From the NCBI RefSeq assembly GCF_001679005.1, contig NZ_LXTW01000012.1:62001-126000 (forward strand): 64,000 bases of DNA. The letters run 5' to 3'. The stretch is from Moraxella nonliquefaciens. GTDB taxonomy: Bacteria; Pseudomonadota; Gammaproteobacteria; Pseudomonadales; Moraxellaceae. Position numbers and translations under genes: made by a program. This document shows positions 46,014 through 55,164 of this stretch, piece after piece. How positions within the stretch are numbered: position 1 is the stretch's first letter; every line of letters begins with the position of its first letter. Below the pieces are notes generated by a model. The model had not been told where the DNA came from and did no database searches. It saw only the letters and a program-made list of their open reading frames with translations.

Positions 46014-47528
46014 ATGTCCATACAACGAGAAAGTTGGTCGGCACGCTCAGGCTTTATTTTGGCGGCGATTGGGTCGGCGGTGGGTTTGGGTAACATTTGG
46101 CGATTTCCTTATGTGTCCTATGAAAATGGTGGCGGGGCGTTTTTTATTCCCTATTTGGTTGCTTTGGCAAGTGCAGGATTTCCGTTGCTGTTTTTGGATT
46201 ATGTTGCAGGACAAAAATACCATGGAGCTCCGCCTACCGCTTATCGGCGAATGATTAAATCAAAAGAAATCGTGGGCTGGTGGCAGGTGCTGGTGTGTAC
46301 CGTCATCGGGATTTATTATGCCTCCGTGCTGTCGTGGGCAGGGCAATACATGCTGTACGCCTTTGAACAAAAATGGGGTAATGATCCACAGACCTTTTTC
46401 TTTGAGCATTATTTACAAAATGGTTCTGGGTTAGATTTTGGCATCGTACCAAACTTATTTATTGGGGTTGCCATTGTGTGGATACTGGTTCTGTTCATCA
46501 TGTATGGTGGTATTCGTAAGGGGGTGGAGCTTGCCAATAAAATTTGCATTCCGCTACTTATTGTCATGTTTACCATCATGGTGGTGCAGGCGGTGCAGTT
46601 AAATGGGGCATCCACAGGTCTAAATGCTTTTTTTACACCCAACTGGGAGAAAATGGCTGACCCCAAAGTGTGGCTTGCCGCTTATGGACATGTCTTTTTT
46701 TCAATGTCCATTGGCTTTGGCATTATGGTAACATACTCATCTTATTTAAAGAAAAATGCCAATTTGACAGGCTCAGGTTTGGTGGTTGGCTTTGCCAATT
46801 CATCTTTTGAGATTATGGCAGGCATTGGGATTTTCTCGGTGCTGGGTTTTATGGCGGTGCAATCAGGCGTGCCTGTATCAGAGGTTGTGTCAAGTGGCAT
46901 TGGCTTGGCGTTCATCGCTTTTCCAAAAATCATCTCCACGATGGGCGATGCTGGCACACTCATTGGCATCTTGTTCTTTGGTTCGCTGTTTGTGGCAGGG
47001 GTTACCTCCATGGCAAGCATTCTACAAGTACCAATCTCAGCGGTTAAGGATAAATTTGGCTGGTCGCACAAAAAAGCAGTTAGCACGGTCGGCGGTGTGT
47101 CAGCTCTGATTTCTCTGGCTTTATTTTCTACCAAAACAGCGATTACATTTGTGGATGTGATTGACCATTTTGCCAATAATATCGGCGTGGTAACAGGGGC
47201 GATTTTGTCCATCATTTGGGTAACATGGTTTAATCGTCCTGTGATGGATAAACTCATCAGTCATATCAATGCCATATCTAGTGTGAAAGTGGGTAAAGGT
47301 TGGGTGTTTATGCTGACCATTATCACGCCCATTTCACTCATCGTGGCGTTGGGGTTAAGTGTGTTCTCACTGATTACCAAGGGTTATGACAGCTATGATT
47401 TGGCAACTCAGCTCATCTTTGGTTGGGGTGTGGTGGCGGTGTTTGCACTCGGTTCATTCTTATTGACCAAAGCACCCGCTCACGCCACACATCATCAACA
47501 TAAATCCACAGAAGGAGAAAACGCATGA
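46014..47528 (+). CDS. Sodium-dependent neurotransmitter:sodium symporter family transporter (MetP-like)
   Basis: A 504-aa inner-membrane Na+-coupled amino acid transporter of about 12 helices with the LeuT fold. The N-terminal signature RSGFILAAIGSAVGLGNIWRFPY (AAIGSAVGLGNIWRFPY, about residues 16-32) binds Na+. Its last codons overlap the start of a 42-aa hydrophobic ORF (ATGA) that matches the MetS small subunit found with methionine/alanine transporters, so methionine or alanine uptake is likely. GGAG lies 6 nt before the ATG. Confidence 0.92.
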   Translation: MSIQRESWSARSGFILAAIGSAVGLGNIWRFPYVSYENGGGAFFIPYLVALASAGFPLLFLDYVAGQKYHGAPPTAYRRMIKSKEIVGWWQVLVCTVIGIYYASVLSWAGQYMLYAFEQKWGNDPQTFFFEHYLQNGSGLDFGIVPNLFIGVAIVWILVLFIMYGGIRKGVELANKICIPLLIVMFTIMVVQAVQLNGASTGLNAFFTPNWEKMADPKVWLAAYGHVFFSMSIGFGIMVTYSSYLKKNANLTGSGLVVGFANSSFEIMAGIGIFSVLGFMAVQSGVPVSEVVSSGIGLAFIAFPKIISTMGDAGTLIGILFFGSLFVAGVTSMASILQVPISAVKDKFGWSHKKAVSTVGGVSALISLALFSTKTAITFVDVIDHFANNIGVVTGAILSIIWVTWFNRPVMDKLISHINAISSVKVGKGWVFMLTIITPISLIVALGLSVFSLITKGYDSYDLATQLIFGWGVVAVFALGSFLLTKAPAHATHHQHKSTEGENA

Positions 47529-47653
47529 ATAGTATCGCATTGGTCGTCATGGTAGTAGCTTTATCCATCGTTTGGGGGGGATTGATATTATCCATCATTC
47601 ATCTGACCCAAAATCCTGATATTGACATGGACAAAGTGCCAAGCGACCATTAA
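47525..47653 (+). CDS. MetS-family NSS transporter small subunit
   Basis: A 42-aa protein with one membrane helix (IALVVMVVALSIVWGGLILS, residues 3-22) and a short acidic tail ending DMDKVPSDH. Its ATG overlaps the transporter stop by 4 bp, implying coupled translation, and GGAG (47512-47515) lies 9 nt upstream. The size, helix with W-GG-L pattern and position match MetS small subunits required for MetP-type transport. The ORF is too short for most gene callers and contains a run of seven G's (47574-47580). Confidence 0.82.
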   Translation: MNSIALVVMVVALSIVWGGLILSIIHLTQNPDIDMDKVPSDH

Positions 47654-47703
47654 TAATCAGAATAAATGACCTTGATGAGTTGTTGTTTATAAAGAGGGTA
47701 TTA

Positions 47704-47729
47704 AAAAGGGCAAATCCATGCCCTTTTTT
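47704..47729. terminator. Terminator between metS-like and nfuA genes
   Basis: The stem AAAAGGGC / GCCCTTTT with the loop AAATCCAT and flanking A and T runs could serve both convergent genes. Confidence 0.85.
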
Positions 47730-47744
47730 GTGTCATCTCATCAA

Positions 47745-48368
47745 TCATTTATAATAGGCATTTTCTGTTTTGGTATGGTCAGTCTCATCAATGACCTGAG
47801 TGAGTTCTGGGATTTGTTGTTTGAGTTGAACTTCTACGCCTTGACGCAAGGTAATATCCACCGCACTGCACCCTTGACAACCACCACCGAATTTGAGTAC
47901 AGCGATTTTGCCTGTATCATCTTCAATCATCTCCACAAGCTCCACATGACCGCCATGACTGGCAAGTTGTGGGTTAATCTCAGCTTGTAGCACATAAGTA
48001 ATTCGCTCTTCAATACTGGCATTTTCGCCCACCTGAGGAACTTTTGAATTGGGGGCACGAAAGGTCAATTGTCCGCCAAATCGGTCTTTGTTGTAGTCAA
48101 TCACCGCATCGTGCAAATAAGGAATGCTTGGTGCATCAATATGGGCAACAAATTTATCATAAGCAATTTGTAAATCATCTTCGTCAATCTCATCGGGCTG
48201 ACAGTAACTCATGCAACATTCAGCTCGTGGTGTGCCTGCGTGTTCTACAAAAATACGCACACCAATGCCTAAAACTTCTTGCTTGGCAAGCAGTTGTGCC
48301 AAATAGTCCTGAGCGCTCGGTGTGATGATGATGTTACTGCTTAGGGGCTCGTTTTGTAAGTCACTCAT
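47745..48368 (-). CDS. nfuA: Fe/S biogenesis protein NfuA
   Basis: A 207-aa 4Fe-4S carrier. The N-terminal degenerate A-type domain (about residues 10-105; ITPSAQDYLAQLLAKQ, GVRIFVEHAGTPRAECCMSY) precedes the Nfu domain with the CxxC motif GGGCQGCSAVD (about residues 168-178). It delivers clusters to proteins such as aconitase and lipoyl synthase, especially under stress. Architecture matches E. coli NfuA (191 aa). Confidence 0.95.
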   Translation of the reverse strand: MSDLQNEPLSSNIIITPSAQDYLAQLLAKQEVLGIGVRIFVEHAGTPRAECCMSYCQPDEIDEDDLQIAYDKFVAHIDAPSIPYLHDAVIDYNKDRFGGQLTFRAPNSKVPQVGENASIEERITYVLQAEINPQLASHGGHVELVEMIEDDTGKIAVLKFGGGCQGCSAVDITLRQGVEVQLKQQIPELTQVIDETDHTKTENAYYK

Positions 48369-48460
48369 GGTAAAAACTCAATAAAAATATAAAAATTTAT
48401 GCTTTTATGGTAACATAATTGACTTTATCAAGTCTATTTTTTTAAATAATGAGATTTAAC

Positions 48461-49477
48461 ATGGCTCAATTTGATTATTTGGTATTTATCGGACGATTTC
48501 AGCCATTTCATCATGGGCATGAATTTGTTGTGCGTGAAGCCCTACATCGTGCCAAAACCGTCATCATGCTCATTGGTTCGGCAAATAGCCCACGCACTCT
48601 TAAAAATCCATTTAGTTTTGATGAACGTCAAAGCATGATTTTAAAAGCGTTTGACAATGATAATAATGACAATGAACGTATTATTTGTATGCCCATTGAT
48701 GATACGCTTTATAATGATCATCAATGGCTACAAAATATCCAGCGAGCCGTTTTATGTATCACCCAAAACAAATCTGCCCATATTGGCGTGATTGGACATG
48801 TCAAAGATAACAGCTCTTATTATTTGTCATTATTTCCTAATTGGGAATTTGTCGGATTGTCAAATTTTAAAAATCTGTCTGCCACACCATTAAGATGGGC
48901 ATATTTTTTGAATGAACGCCTAAAAAATGGCGACCACTGGCAAGATGTCATGCCTGCCCCGAGCGTGGATTTTTTACAAAAGTTTGCCCAAACAGATGAT
49001 TTTACTCACCTACAACGTGAATGCCACCATATTCTGGATTATCAAAAATCATGGCAATCAGCTCCTTATCCGCCTGTATTTGTTACAGCGGATGCGTTGG
49101 TAGTGCAGGCAGGTCATGTACTGCTTGTTGAACGTGGAGGTGAATATGGGCGTGGACTGTATGCACTGGCAGGCGGATTTTTGGATAAAAATGAAACGCT
49201 GCTTGACTGTGCTTTGCGTGAACTGCAAGAAGAAACAGGGCTTATCATCAATCCCAATGCCCTAAAATCAAGCCACACCTTTGATGCACCTGAGCGTTCA
49301 ATTCGTGGACGAACGATAACAACCGTGTTTTATTTTGAACTGATGGGTGATGATTTACCTGATGTGGTGGGAGGTGATGATGCCAACCGTGCATTTTGGC
49401 TGCCGCTTGGTGAGCTGGATGGGCGTATGATGTTTGAGGACCATTATAGCATCATCACAAAAATGTTGGGTCTGTGA
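48461..49477 (+). CDS. Bifunctional NMN adenylyltransferase / Nudix hydrolase (NadM-Nudix)
   Basis: 338 aa. The N-terminal NadM-type nucleotidyltransferase (about 1-180) has FIGRFQPFHHGHEFVV with the HxGH ATP site and the C-terminal SATPLRWA; it makes NAD from NMN. The Nudix domain (about 200-338) has the full box GGFLDKNETLLDCALRELQEETGL read in parts (GX5E...RELQEETG) and would hydrolyse ADP-ribose. The fusion is known in Synechocystis and Francisella. The ATG at 48461 with GAGA upstream is preferred; the ORF opens at 48449. Confidence 0.92.
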   Translation: MAQFDYLVFIGRFQPFHHGHEFVVREALHRAKTVIMLIGSANSPRTLKNPFSFDERQSMILKAFDNDNNDNERIICMPIDDTLYNDHQWLQNIQRAVLCITQNKSAHIGVIGHVKDNSSYYLSLFPNWEFVGLSNFKNLSATPLRWAYFLNERLKNGDHWQDVMPAPSVDFLQKFAQTDDFTHLQRECHHILDYQKSWQSAPYPPVFVTADALVVQAGHVLLVERGGEYGRGLYALAGGFLDKNETLLDCALRELQEETGLIINPNALKSSHTFDAPERSIRGRTITTVFYFELMGDDLPDVVGGDDANRAFWLPLGELDGRMMFEDHYSIITKMLGL

Positions 49478-49523
49478 TGCTTTGATTGGGCGTTGGTTGG
49501 TGTAGGATTTATAATGTACCGTT

Positions 49524-49560
49524 TAACACCAAAAATTAATATTAACACCAAAAATTAATA
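49524..49560. repeat. Direct tandem repeat of 19 bp (two copies)
   Basis: The unit TAACACCAAAAATTAATA(T) is repeated head to tail (49524-49542 and 49543-49560) in the spacer after the NadM-Nudix gene. No function is apparent. Confidence 0.75.
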
Positions 49561-49570
49561 CTGAAAACAA

Positions 49571-49600
49571 AAAACCCTTTCCAAAATAGAAAAGGGTTTT
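49571..49600. terminator. Terminator after tRNA-Asn (minus strand), possibly bidirectional
   Basis: The perfect 10-bp stem AAAACCCTTT / AAAGGGTTTT has a 10-nt loop and A and T tracts on both sides. It lies just downstream of the minus-strand tRNA. Confidence 0.85.
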
Positions 49601-49606
49601 AAAATA

Positions 49607-49682
49607 TGGCTCCCCAACCTGGGCTCGAACCAGGGACACACGGATTAACAGTCCGATGCTCTACCAACTGAGCTATTGGGGA
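49607..49682 (-). tRNA. tRNA-Asn (anticodon GTT)
   Basis: A 76-nt tRNA with encoded CCA. The acceptor stem TCCCCAA / TTGGGGA, D-loop AGCTCAGTTGGTAGAGC, anticodon arm CGGACTGTTAATCCG with GTT, and T-arm GGTTCGAGCC are all complete. Confidence 0.98.
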
Positions 49683-49833
49683 ATAACTTGTATCAAGTGA
49701 TTGCGTATTATATAGATTTTTGATGTCTTGTCAAGCAAATTTTTAAAAAATTAATGAAAATTTTAAGTTTAAAAATATTGTTATTTAAAATCAATCATTT
49801 AGTATAAAAATACTGTCCGCTTAAAAATAAAAA

Positions 49834-50011
49834 CCGAAACACCGCTGTCAAGTGTTGCCCATGAACCAAAAGTTCAAGGTGGGTAAATCTTTGTTGTTTT
49901 AGGTTGTCCGATACATCAGATGATGCGGATATACACACCACAACAAACAGTCATTACCCTATAAGTGTAATTATCGGCTCAGGTGTATTCTCAACTGGCG
50001 AGTGTTTCAGT
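49834..50011 (-). ncRNA. ssrS: 6S RNA
   Basis: A roughly 178-nt RNA on the minus strand that would mimic an open promoter and bind sigma-70 RNA polymerase. On the minus strand it contains ACACCTGAGCCGATA near the 5' part and CACCTTGAAC...GGTTCA near the 3' part, both close to E. coli 6S (CCCCTGAGCCGATA and CACCTTGAACCAAGGGTTCA). The ends pair: CTGAAACACTCGCC with AGCGGTGTTTCGG, forming the closing stem. A strong sigma-70 promoter precedes it. Exact ends are estimated to within several bases. Confidence 0.9.
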
Positions 50012-50017
50012 GCTTCT

Positions 50018-50046
50018 ATTATACGATGATTTTGTAAAAATTTCAA
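50018..50046 (-). promoter_or_regulatory. Sigma-70 promoter of 6S RNA
   Basis: On the minus strand, TTGAAA (50041-50046), a 17-bp spacer and a perfect TATAAT (50018-50023) lie 7 bp upstream of the 6S start. Confidence 0.85.
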
Positions 50047-50151
50047 GATTTAAATGGTTTTTACCGTGCCGAAAAGGGCGATTTTATGCTAAAATGGGCA
50101 ATGTTTTATTGTTTTTACTTCATTATTTTTGATTTATAAAAAGGCGTTATC

Positions 50152-51708
50152 ATGAAAAAAATCCCTTATGTTTTGATGATTTTAGATGGTGTTGGACACC
50201 GAGAAGACCCACGAGACAATGCTGTCTATGCCGCCAAGAAACCCAATTTGGACGCACTCATGGCAAGCTGTCCACATGGTCTTATCTCAGGTTCAGGGCA
50301 GGATGTTGGATTACCTGATGGTCAATTTGGCAATTCAGAGGTTGGGCATATGAATTTGGGGGCAGGACGGATTTTGTATCAAGATTCTACCCGTATCATG
50401 AACGACATCAGCTCGGGCGAATTTTTTAATAATGACGTGCTCATCAAGGCGGTTAAAGACACGATAGACAACGAAGGGGCGGTGCATGTTTTGGGCTTGC
50501 TCTCTGATGGTGGAGTTCATGCACATATTGACCATATTAAGGCAACCGCCAAACTTGCCATAGAGCAAGGGGCAAATCAGGTATTTATTCATGCCTTTTT
50601 AGATGGACGAGACACACCCCCAAAATCGGCAGAGGGTTATGTGGCGGATTTGGAGCAATATTTAACAGAGCTTAACCAAAAGTATGATGTGGAGGTCAAA
50701 ATTGCAAGCTGTATCGGTCGTTTTTTTGCCATGGATAGAGACAAGCGTTGGGATAGGGTAGAACAAGCCTATGACCTACTGACCCAAGCTAAGGCGGTGC
50801 GTGAAGCAGACAGTGCCATCCATGCCATAGAGCTTGCTTATGCAGCAGATGAGACGGATGAATTTGTACAGGCGACAATCATTGATGATAATGGTGTGAT
50901 AGCAGATAATGACGGTGTGATTTTTGTCAATTTTCGTGCAGACCGTGCCAGACAGATAAGTCAGGTCTTTGTTGATGGCGATTTTGACGGCTTTAAACGC
51001 AAGATGACACCTAAATTATCCGCCTTTGTCATGATGACCAAATATTCAGACCAATTGGCAAACAATCCTACAACAGCGGTTGCTTATCAGCCAACGAGCC
51101 TTAGCAATACACTGGGTGAGTATTTACAAAATCATGGCAAAACTCAGCTACGCATTGCTGAAACCGAAAAATACGCCCACGTTACATTCTTTTTTAGTGG
51201 CGGACGTGAAGAGCTTTATGATGGAGAGACAAGAATTTTGGTCAATAGCCCCAATGTCAAAACTTATGACCAAAAACCCCAAATGAGTGCCTTTGAGGTA
51301 ACCGATAAGCTAAAAGATGCGATACGCTCAGGTCAATACGATGTGATTATCATTAACTATGCTAATGGCGATATGGTGGGACATACAGGCGTGTTTGATG
51401 CGGCTGTCATGGCGGTGGAAACTGTGGATGCCTGCATAGGTGAGATAGTCGGTATGGTGCGTGAGATGAACGGTCATCTGCTCATCACCGCCGACCATGG
51501 TAACTGTGAGCAAATGCAAGACTATGACAGTGGGCAGGTGCATACTCAGCACACAACCGAATTTGTGCCGTTCATCTATGTGGGGGATAAACAGGTCAAT
51601 GTGCGTACAGGTGGACGGTTGTGCGATGTTGCTCCTACCATATTGCACTTGATGGGCATGCAAAAACCTGCCCAAATGACAGGTGAGAGTCTGTTGGTGG
51701 ATGTATGA
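50152..51708 (+). CDS. gpmI: 2,3-bisphosphoglycerate-independent phosphoglycerate mutase
   Basis: A 518-aa Mn-dependent glycolytic enzyme interconverting 3- and 2-phosphoglycerate. The alkaline-phosphatase-like metal sites are clear: MILDGVGHRED near the start, catalytic Ser62 in GNSEVGHMNLGAG, FLDGRDTPPKSA, and the C-terminal ADHGNCEQM and HTTEFVPFIY. AAAGG lies upstream of the ATG. The stop overlaps the start of the protease gene by 4 bp. Confidence 0.97.
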   Translation: MKKIPYVLMILDGVGHREDPRDNAVYAAKKPNLDALMASCPHGLISGSGQDVGLPDGQFGNSEVGHMNLGAGRILYQDSTRIMNDISSGEFFNNDVLIKAVKDTIDNEGAVHVLGLLSDGGVHAHIDHIKATAKLAIEQGANQVFIHAFLDGRDTPPKSAEGYVADLEQYLTELNQKYDVEVKIASCIGRFFAMDRDKRWDRVEQAYDLLTQAKAVREADSAIHAIELAYAADETDEFVQATIIDDNGVIADNDGVIFVNFRADRARQISQVFVDGDFDGFKRKMTPKLSAFVMMTKYSDQLANNPTTAVAYQPTSLSNTLGEYLQNHGKTQLRIAETEKYAHVTFFFSGGREELYDGETRILVNSPNVKTYDQKPQMSAFEVTDKLKDAIRSGQYDVIIINYANGDMVGHTGVFDAAVMAVETVDACIGEIVGMVREMNGHLLITADHGNCEQMQDYDSGQVHTQHTTEFVPFIYVGDKQVNVRTGGRLCDVAPTILHLMGMQKPAQMTGESLLVDV

Positions 51709-53102
51709 AACTGACCACAACCTTACTGGTGAGTATGATGGCATTATCGCTGAGCGTGTCAATCAGCCATGCCAAGCCGTCTCATCTTATCAGCACACCC
51801 GCCAATAACGTGGCAAATCTGCCAGAGTTTGGTGATGAGGTACAAGCCAACAGTGGTTTAGATACCCAAGCAAAAACAGGCGAACGGATGAACATCCAAA
51901 GCCCATCAAGCCCAACACTTGATGCCTTAGAAACCAAGCCCAACACTTTGCATGGCATTGATGGACTTCATCAGGGACGTGTGCCATTGGGAGCGGTATC
52001 ACCAAATACCTTAAAAACCTTTGTATCGGTGGTGGATTTGGTGCGTCGTGATTATGTTGAAGAGGTAAGTGATGAGACATTGTTTAAAAATGCGATGAAT
52101 GGCATGCTAAAAGGGCTTGACAGCCACGCTGAGTTTTTGGATAAAGACGCCTTTGTCAATTTGCAATCGTTCACCGCTGGCAATGTGGCAAACATTGGAT
52201 TATCAGCGATGTGGCAAGCCAAGGACAATCATTGGGTCATCACCGATATCCAAGAAGATTCATTCATCAGGCGTGCTGGTGTGAAAGTTGGGGATTACCT
52301 ACATCAGGTGGGTGAGATTAAACTGGATGACAGTCATAGCGAAAATGATGTCAAGCAGTTGCTAAGTGGCATCTCTGGCACGCAAGTGGATATTGTGGTG
52401 TCTCATGCAGGACGCAGTAAAAGACGACTCACCGCCCATCGCAATGAAGTGCTAAAAAGCCATGTAGAAACCATCATCGTTGGGGGGGTGGTCATCATCA
52501 AATTACCTGTTTTTCAAAATAACACCCGCCAACAGATTTTGGAGAGTTTGGGTCAGGCAGGCGTGCCCATCACAGGGGTGATTTTGGATGTGCGAAACAA
52601 CCCCGGTGGGGTGTTGGAGTCGGCGGGGGCGGTGGCATCATTGTTTATGCGTAATCAGACACTCGTGCAGGTGGCAGGGCGACAAGGGGTAGAGAGAAAA
52701 CTTAGAACCGAAGGAGCACCACTGCTTATTGAACTGCCAGTGATGATATTGCAAAACCGCTATTCAGCATCAGCAGCTGAGGTATTGGCCAGTAGTTTGC
52801 AATCGCAAAAACGAGCCTTGATTGTGGGTGAGACAAGCTATGGTAAAGGTTCGGTACAATCGGTTATTCCCATAAGTGATGGGCAAGCAATCAAGATGAC
52901 GACCGCTCATTATCTAACCGCTGATGGTCAGCGTATTGATGGGGTGGGGGTTGTGCCTGATGTGGCATTTGATGATTCTGATGAATTGGCATCAACCATG
53001 ATGGCAATACCAAGCGATGCGTGGCTATCACAAGCACTTATTTTGATGGATGGGGCAAAATTAGAAACAGGAGTGGACTTTGCACCTGTGGGTGGATTTT
53101 AA
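51705..53102 (+). CDS. S41-family C-terminal processing peptidase (CtpA-like)
   Basis: A 465-aa exported protease. A signal peptide (to about residue 24) precedes a low-complexity spacer, an N-terminal helical domain (LVRRDYVEEVSDETLFKNAM), a PDZ domain (about 160-235) and the S41 core with DVRNNPGGVLESA, the catalytic Ser in NRYSASAAEVLA and the Lys in GETSYGKGSVQ. In other bacteria such enzymes process envelope proteins and peptidoglycan hydrolases. The ATGA overlap with gpmI implies coupled translation, the same pairing seen in many proteobacteria. Confidence 0.94.
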   Translation: MKLTTTLLVSMMALSLSVSISHAKPSHLISTPANNVANLPEFGDEVQANSGLDTQAKTGERMNIQSPSSPTLDALETKPNTLHGIDGLHQGRVPLGAVSPNTLKTFVSVVDLVRRDYVEEVSDETLFKNAMNGMLKGLDSHAEFLDKDAFVNLQSFTAGNVANIGLSAMWQAKDNHWVITDIQEDSFIRRAGVKVGDYLHQVGEIKLDDSHSENDVKQLLSGISGTQVDIVVSHAGRSKRRLTAHRNEVLKSHVETIIVGGVVIIKLPVFQNNTRQQILESLGQAGVPITGVILDVRNNPGGVLESAGAVASLFMRNQTLVQVAGRQGVERKLRTEGAPLLIELPVMILQNRYSASAAEVLASSLQSQKRALIVGETSYGKGSVQSVIPISDGQAIKMTTAHYLTADGQRIDGVGVVPDVAFDDSDELASTMMAIPSDAWLSQALILMDGAKLETGVDFAPVGGF

Positions 53103-53125
53103 GAGATGACTTAAAAAGATAGCGC

Positions 53126-53155
53126 TTAAAAAAGGGGCATACACTCCTTTTTTAA
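53126..53155. terminator. Bidirectional terminator between ctpA-like gene and pilR
   Basis: The 12-bp stem TTAAAAAAGGGG / CTCCTTTTTTAA (one G-U pair) with a 6-nt loop lies between convergent genes and has T tracts in both directions. Confidence 0.8.
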
Positions 53156-53172
53156 TGCTGGATTTTCAGAGG

Positions 53173-55020
53173 TCATTCATCATCACCATCATCAATGTCC
53201 AGTTTTTTCATGCGATAACGTAGAGAACGAAAGGTCATGCCAAGCAGTTTGGCAGCTTGGGTTTTGTTACCCCCTGCCTGCTGTAAGGCGGTGCAGATGA
53301 TTTGGCGTTCTTGATCAAGCAAATAAGCTTCTAGCCCTTGACTGGGTAGGTTGCTGTTTACCAAGTCTTCATCTGACAAATCCAACTTATCAGAGGCTTG
53401 ACTGTCATCATGTGTTTTAGATGGGTTGGAGTTTTGGGGTTTTGGGACAGATAAGGGTGTGCCATAGTTGGCAGAGGCGATGATGTTTAGACCTTGGGTA
53501 ATGGGCTTGGTTTCTTTGTTTTCTTTGATGATGGTATTGGCGGTATAGATCGGTCTCTGGTCATGGTAGGGCGATGCTTTGGTCATGGTGGGGCTGACTG
53601 TGTTCACTAAGGGTTTGGATGTGTAGGGCGTGATGGCATCATCATCTTGTGTGTCAAAATCAGATGATGAGGTGTTATCATCTGATACATTTGCCATGTC
53701 ATCAAGCATGAGATGATGGGCATCAATCTCATCGCCATCACTCATGGTAACGGCACGCTCTAAGATGTTTCTAAGCTCACGTACATTGCCTTTGAAGTTA
53801 TGATATGTCAGCATGTCTATGGCATCATCGGTTAGGCTAAGATTGTCAAGCCCCCAATCTTTGGCAATCATCTCCAAAAAATGCTTGGCAAGCATGGGAA
53901 TGTCATCACGGCGGTCATTTAGGGCAGGCAACTTGACCTCGATGACATTAATACGATAGAACAAATCTTGACGGAATGCCCCTTTTTGTACCAAATCCGC
54001 CAAATCTTTATGCGTGGCACAGACAATACGGATATCCACAGGCACCTCTTTGGTGTCACCGATGGCACGCACGGTTTTTTCTTGAATGGCACGAAGTAGC
54101 TTGACCTGCATGGCAAGTGGCAAATCTGCCACTTCATCCAAAAACAGTGTGCCACCATCTGCCTGCTGAAACAGCCCAATTTTATCCGACGTTGCCCCTG
54201 TAAAACTGCCCTTTTTATGACCAAAAAATTCACTCTCCATCAATTCAGATGGTATCGCACCACAGTTGACGGGGACAAAATTGCCATTACGGCGACCGCT
54301 TAGGTCATGGATGAGTCGTGAAACCACTTCTTTGCCCGTACCCGAACCTCCCCATAAAAATACTGGTGCCTGTGAGCGGGCTAATTTTTTGATGGTAGAA
54401 CGCAGCTGTTTCATGGGACGAGATTCACCAATGAGCCGACCGCCAAAAATATCATCATCGCTGACAGCGGTGGTTTTTTTGGTGGTGTTTTTTATGGTTC
54501 TTTGACGCCCATCTTGGTTGATTTGAGTATTATTTTCTGTGGGTGCAAGCAAATTGCCTGTCAATGGGTTAGATGGTATGATGGTGTTGGTATCTTGTTT
54601 TGGGTTGTTGTTTTCTTGTGCTGTAATGCTTTTGGTGTCTTGAATGATGGATTCATTAGCCTTTAAGGCAGATTTGGCAAGTTGGCGTAAGCGTGGTAAG
54701 TCCAGTGGTTTATTGACAAAGTCAAATGCACCAATTTTCATCGCTTCAATGGCAACATTTACATCGCCATGGGCGGTGATGACTGCTACGGGCGTTGTGG
54801 TGGTTTTGGTGATAAGCTCCACAATTTCCATGCCAGAACCATCGGGTAGGGCAAGGTCGGTGAGACAAAAATCATAGTGATTGTCTGCCAAAAAACCTTT
54901 GGCACTTGCCACATCATAAGCAACGTGCGTATCTATGCCCATCTTGTTTAGGGTGATTTGCATCAGGCGACATAGGTCAGCTTCATCATCAATAACTAGG
55001 GCGAGCGGCTTATCTTGCAT
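53173..55020 (-). CDS. pilR: Sigma-54-dependent response regulator PilR
   Basis: A 615-aa NtrC-type activator. The receiver domain (about 1-125) has the phospho-acceptor Asp in DFCLTDLALPDGSG. The AAA+ domain (about 195-435) has Walker A GGSGTGKE, the sigma-54-contacting GSFTGA, and GNVRELRNILERAV. A C-terminal Fis-type HTH (QQAGGNKTQAAKLLGMTFRS) follows. It is longer than Pseudomonas PilR (about 445 aa) because of Asn/Thr/Ser-rich linkers at about 130-190 and 450-565. The ATG at 55020 with GGAA upstream is preferred to a TTG at 55032. The likely target is the pilin promoter at 62004-62020. Confidence 0.9.
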   Translation of the reverse strand: MQDKPLALVIDDEADLCRLMQITLNKMGIDTHVAYDVASAKGFLADNHYDFCLTDLALPDGSGMEIVELITKTTTTPVAVITAHGDVNVAIEAMKIGAFDFVNKPLDLPRLRQLAKSALKANESIIQDTKSITAQENNNPKQDTNTIIPSNPLTGNLLAPTENNTQINQDGRQRTIKNTTKKTTAVSDDDIFGGRLIGESRPMKQLRSTIKKLARSQAPVFLWGGSGTGKEVVSRLIHDLSGRRNGNFVPVNCGAIPSELMESEFFGHKKGSFTGATSDKIGLFQQADGGTLFLDEVADLPLAMQVKLLRAIQEKTVRAIGDTKEVPVDIRIVCATHKDLADLVQKGAFRQDLFYRINVIEVKLPALNDRRDDIPMLAKHFLEMIAKDWGLDNLSLTDDAIDMLTYHNFKGNVRELRNILERAVTMSDGDEIDAHHLMLDDMANVSDDNTSSSDFDTQDDDAITPYTSKPLVNTVSPTMTKASPYHDQRPIYTANTIIKENKETKPITQGLNIIASANYGTPLSVPKPQNSNPSKTHDDSQASDKLDLSDEDLVNSNLPSQGLEAYLLDQERQIICTALQQAGGNKTQAAKLLGMTFRSLRYRMKKLDIDDGDDE

Positions 55021-55164
55021 GAATGTTTCCAATAACTTAGATGTGGACTATTATATAGGATTTTTACACAAAACCCAATATTTAGCAAATTCTTGGCAAA
55101 ATTATCAGCAAAAATGTGAATGTTTGGATAAATATTTATGCACCCAATGCCCCAAAACCATACG

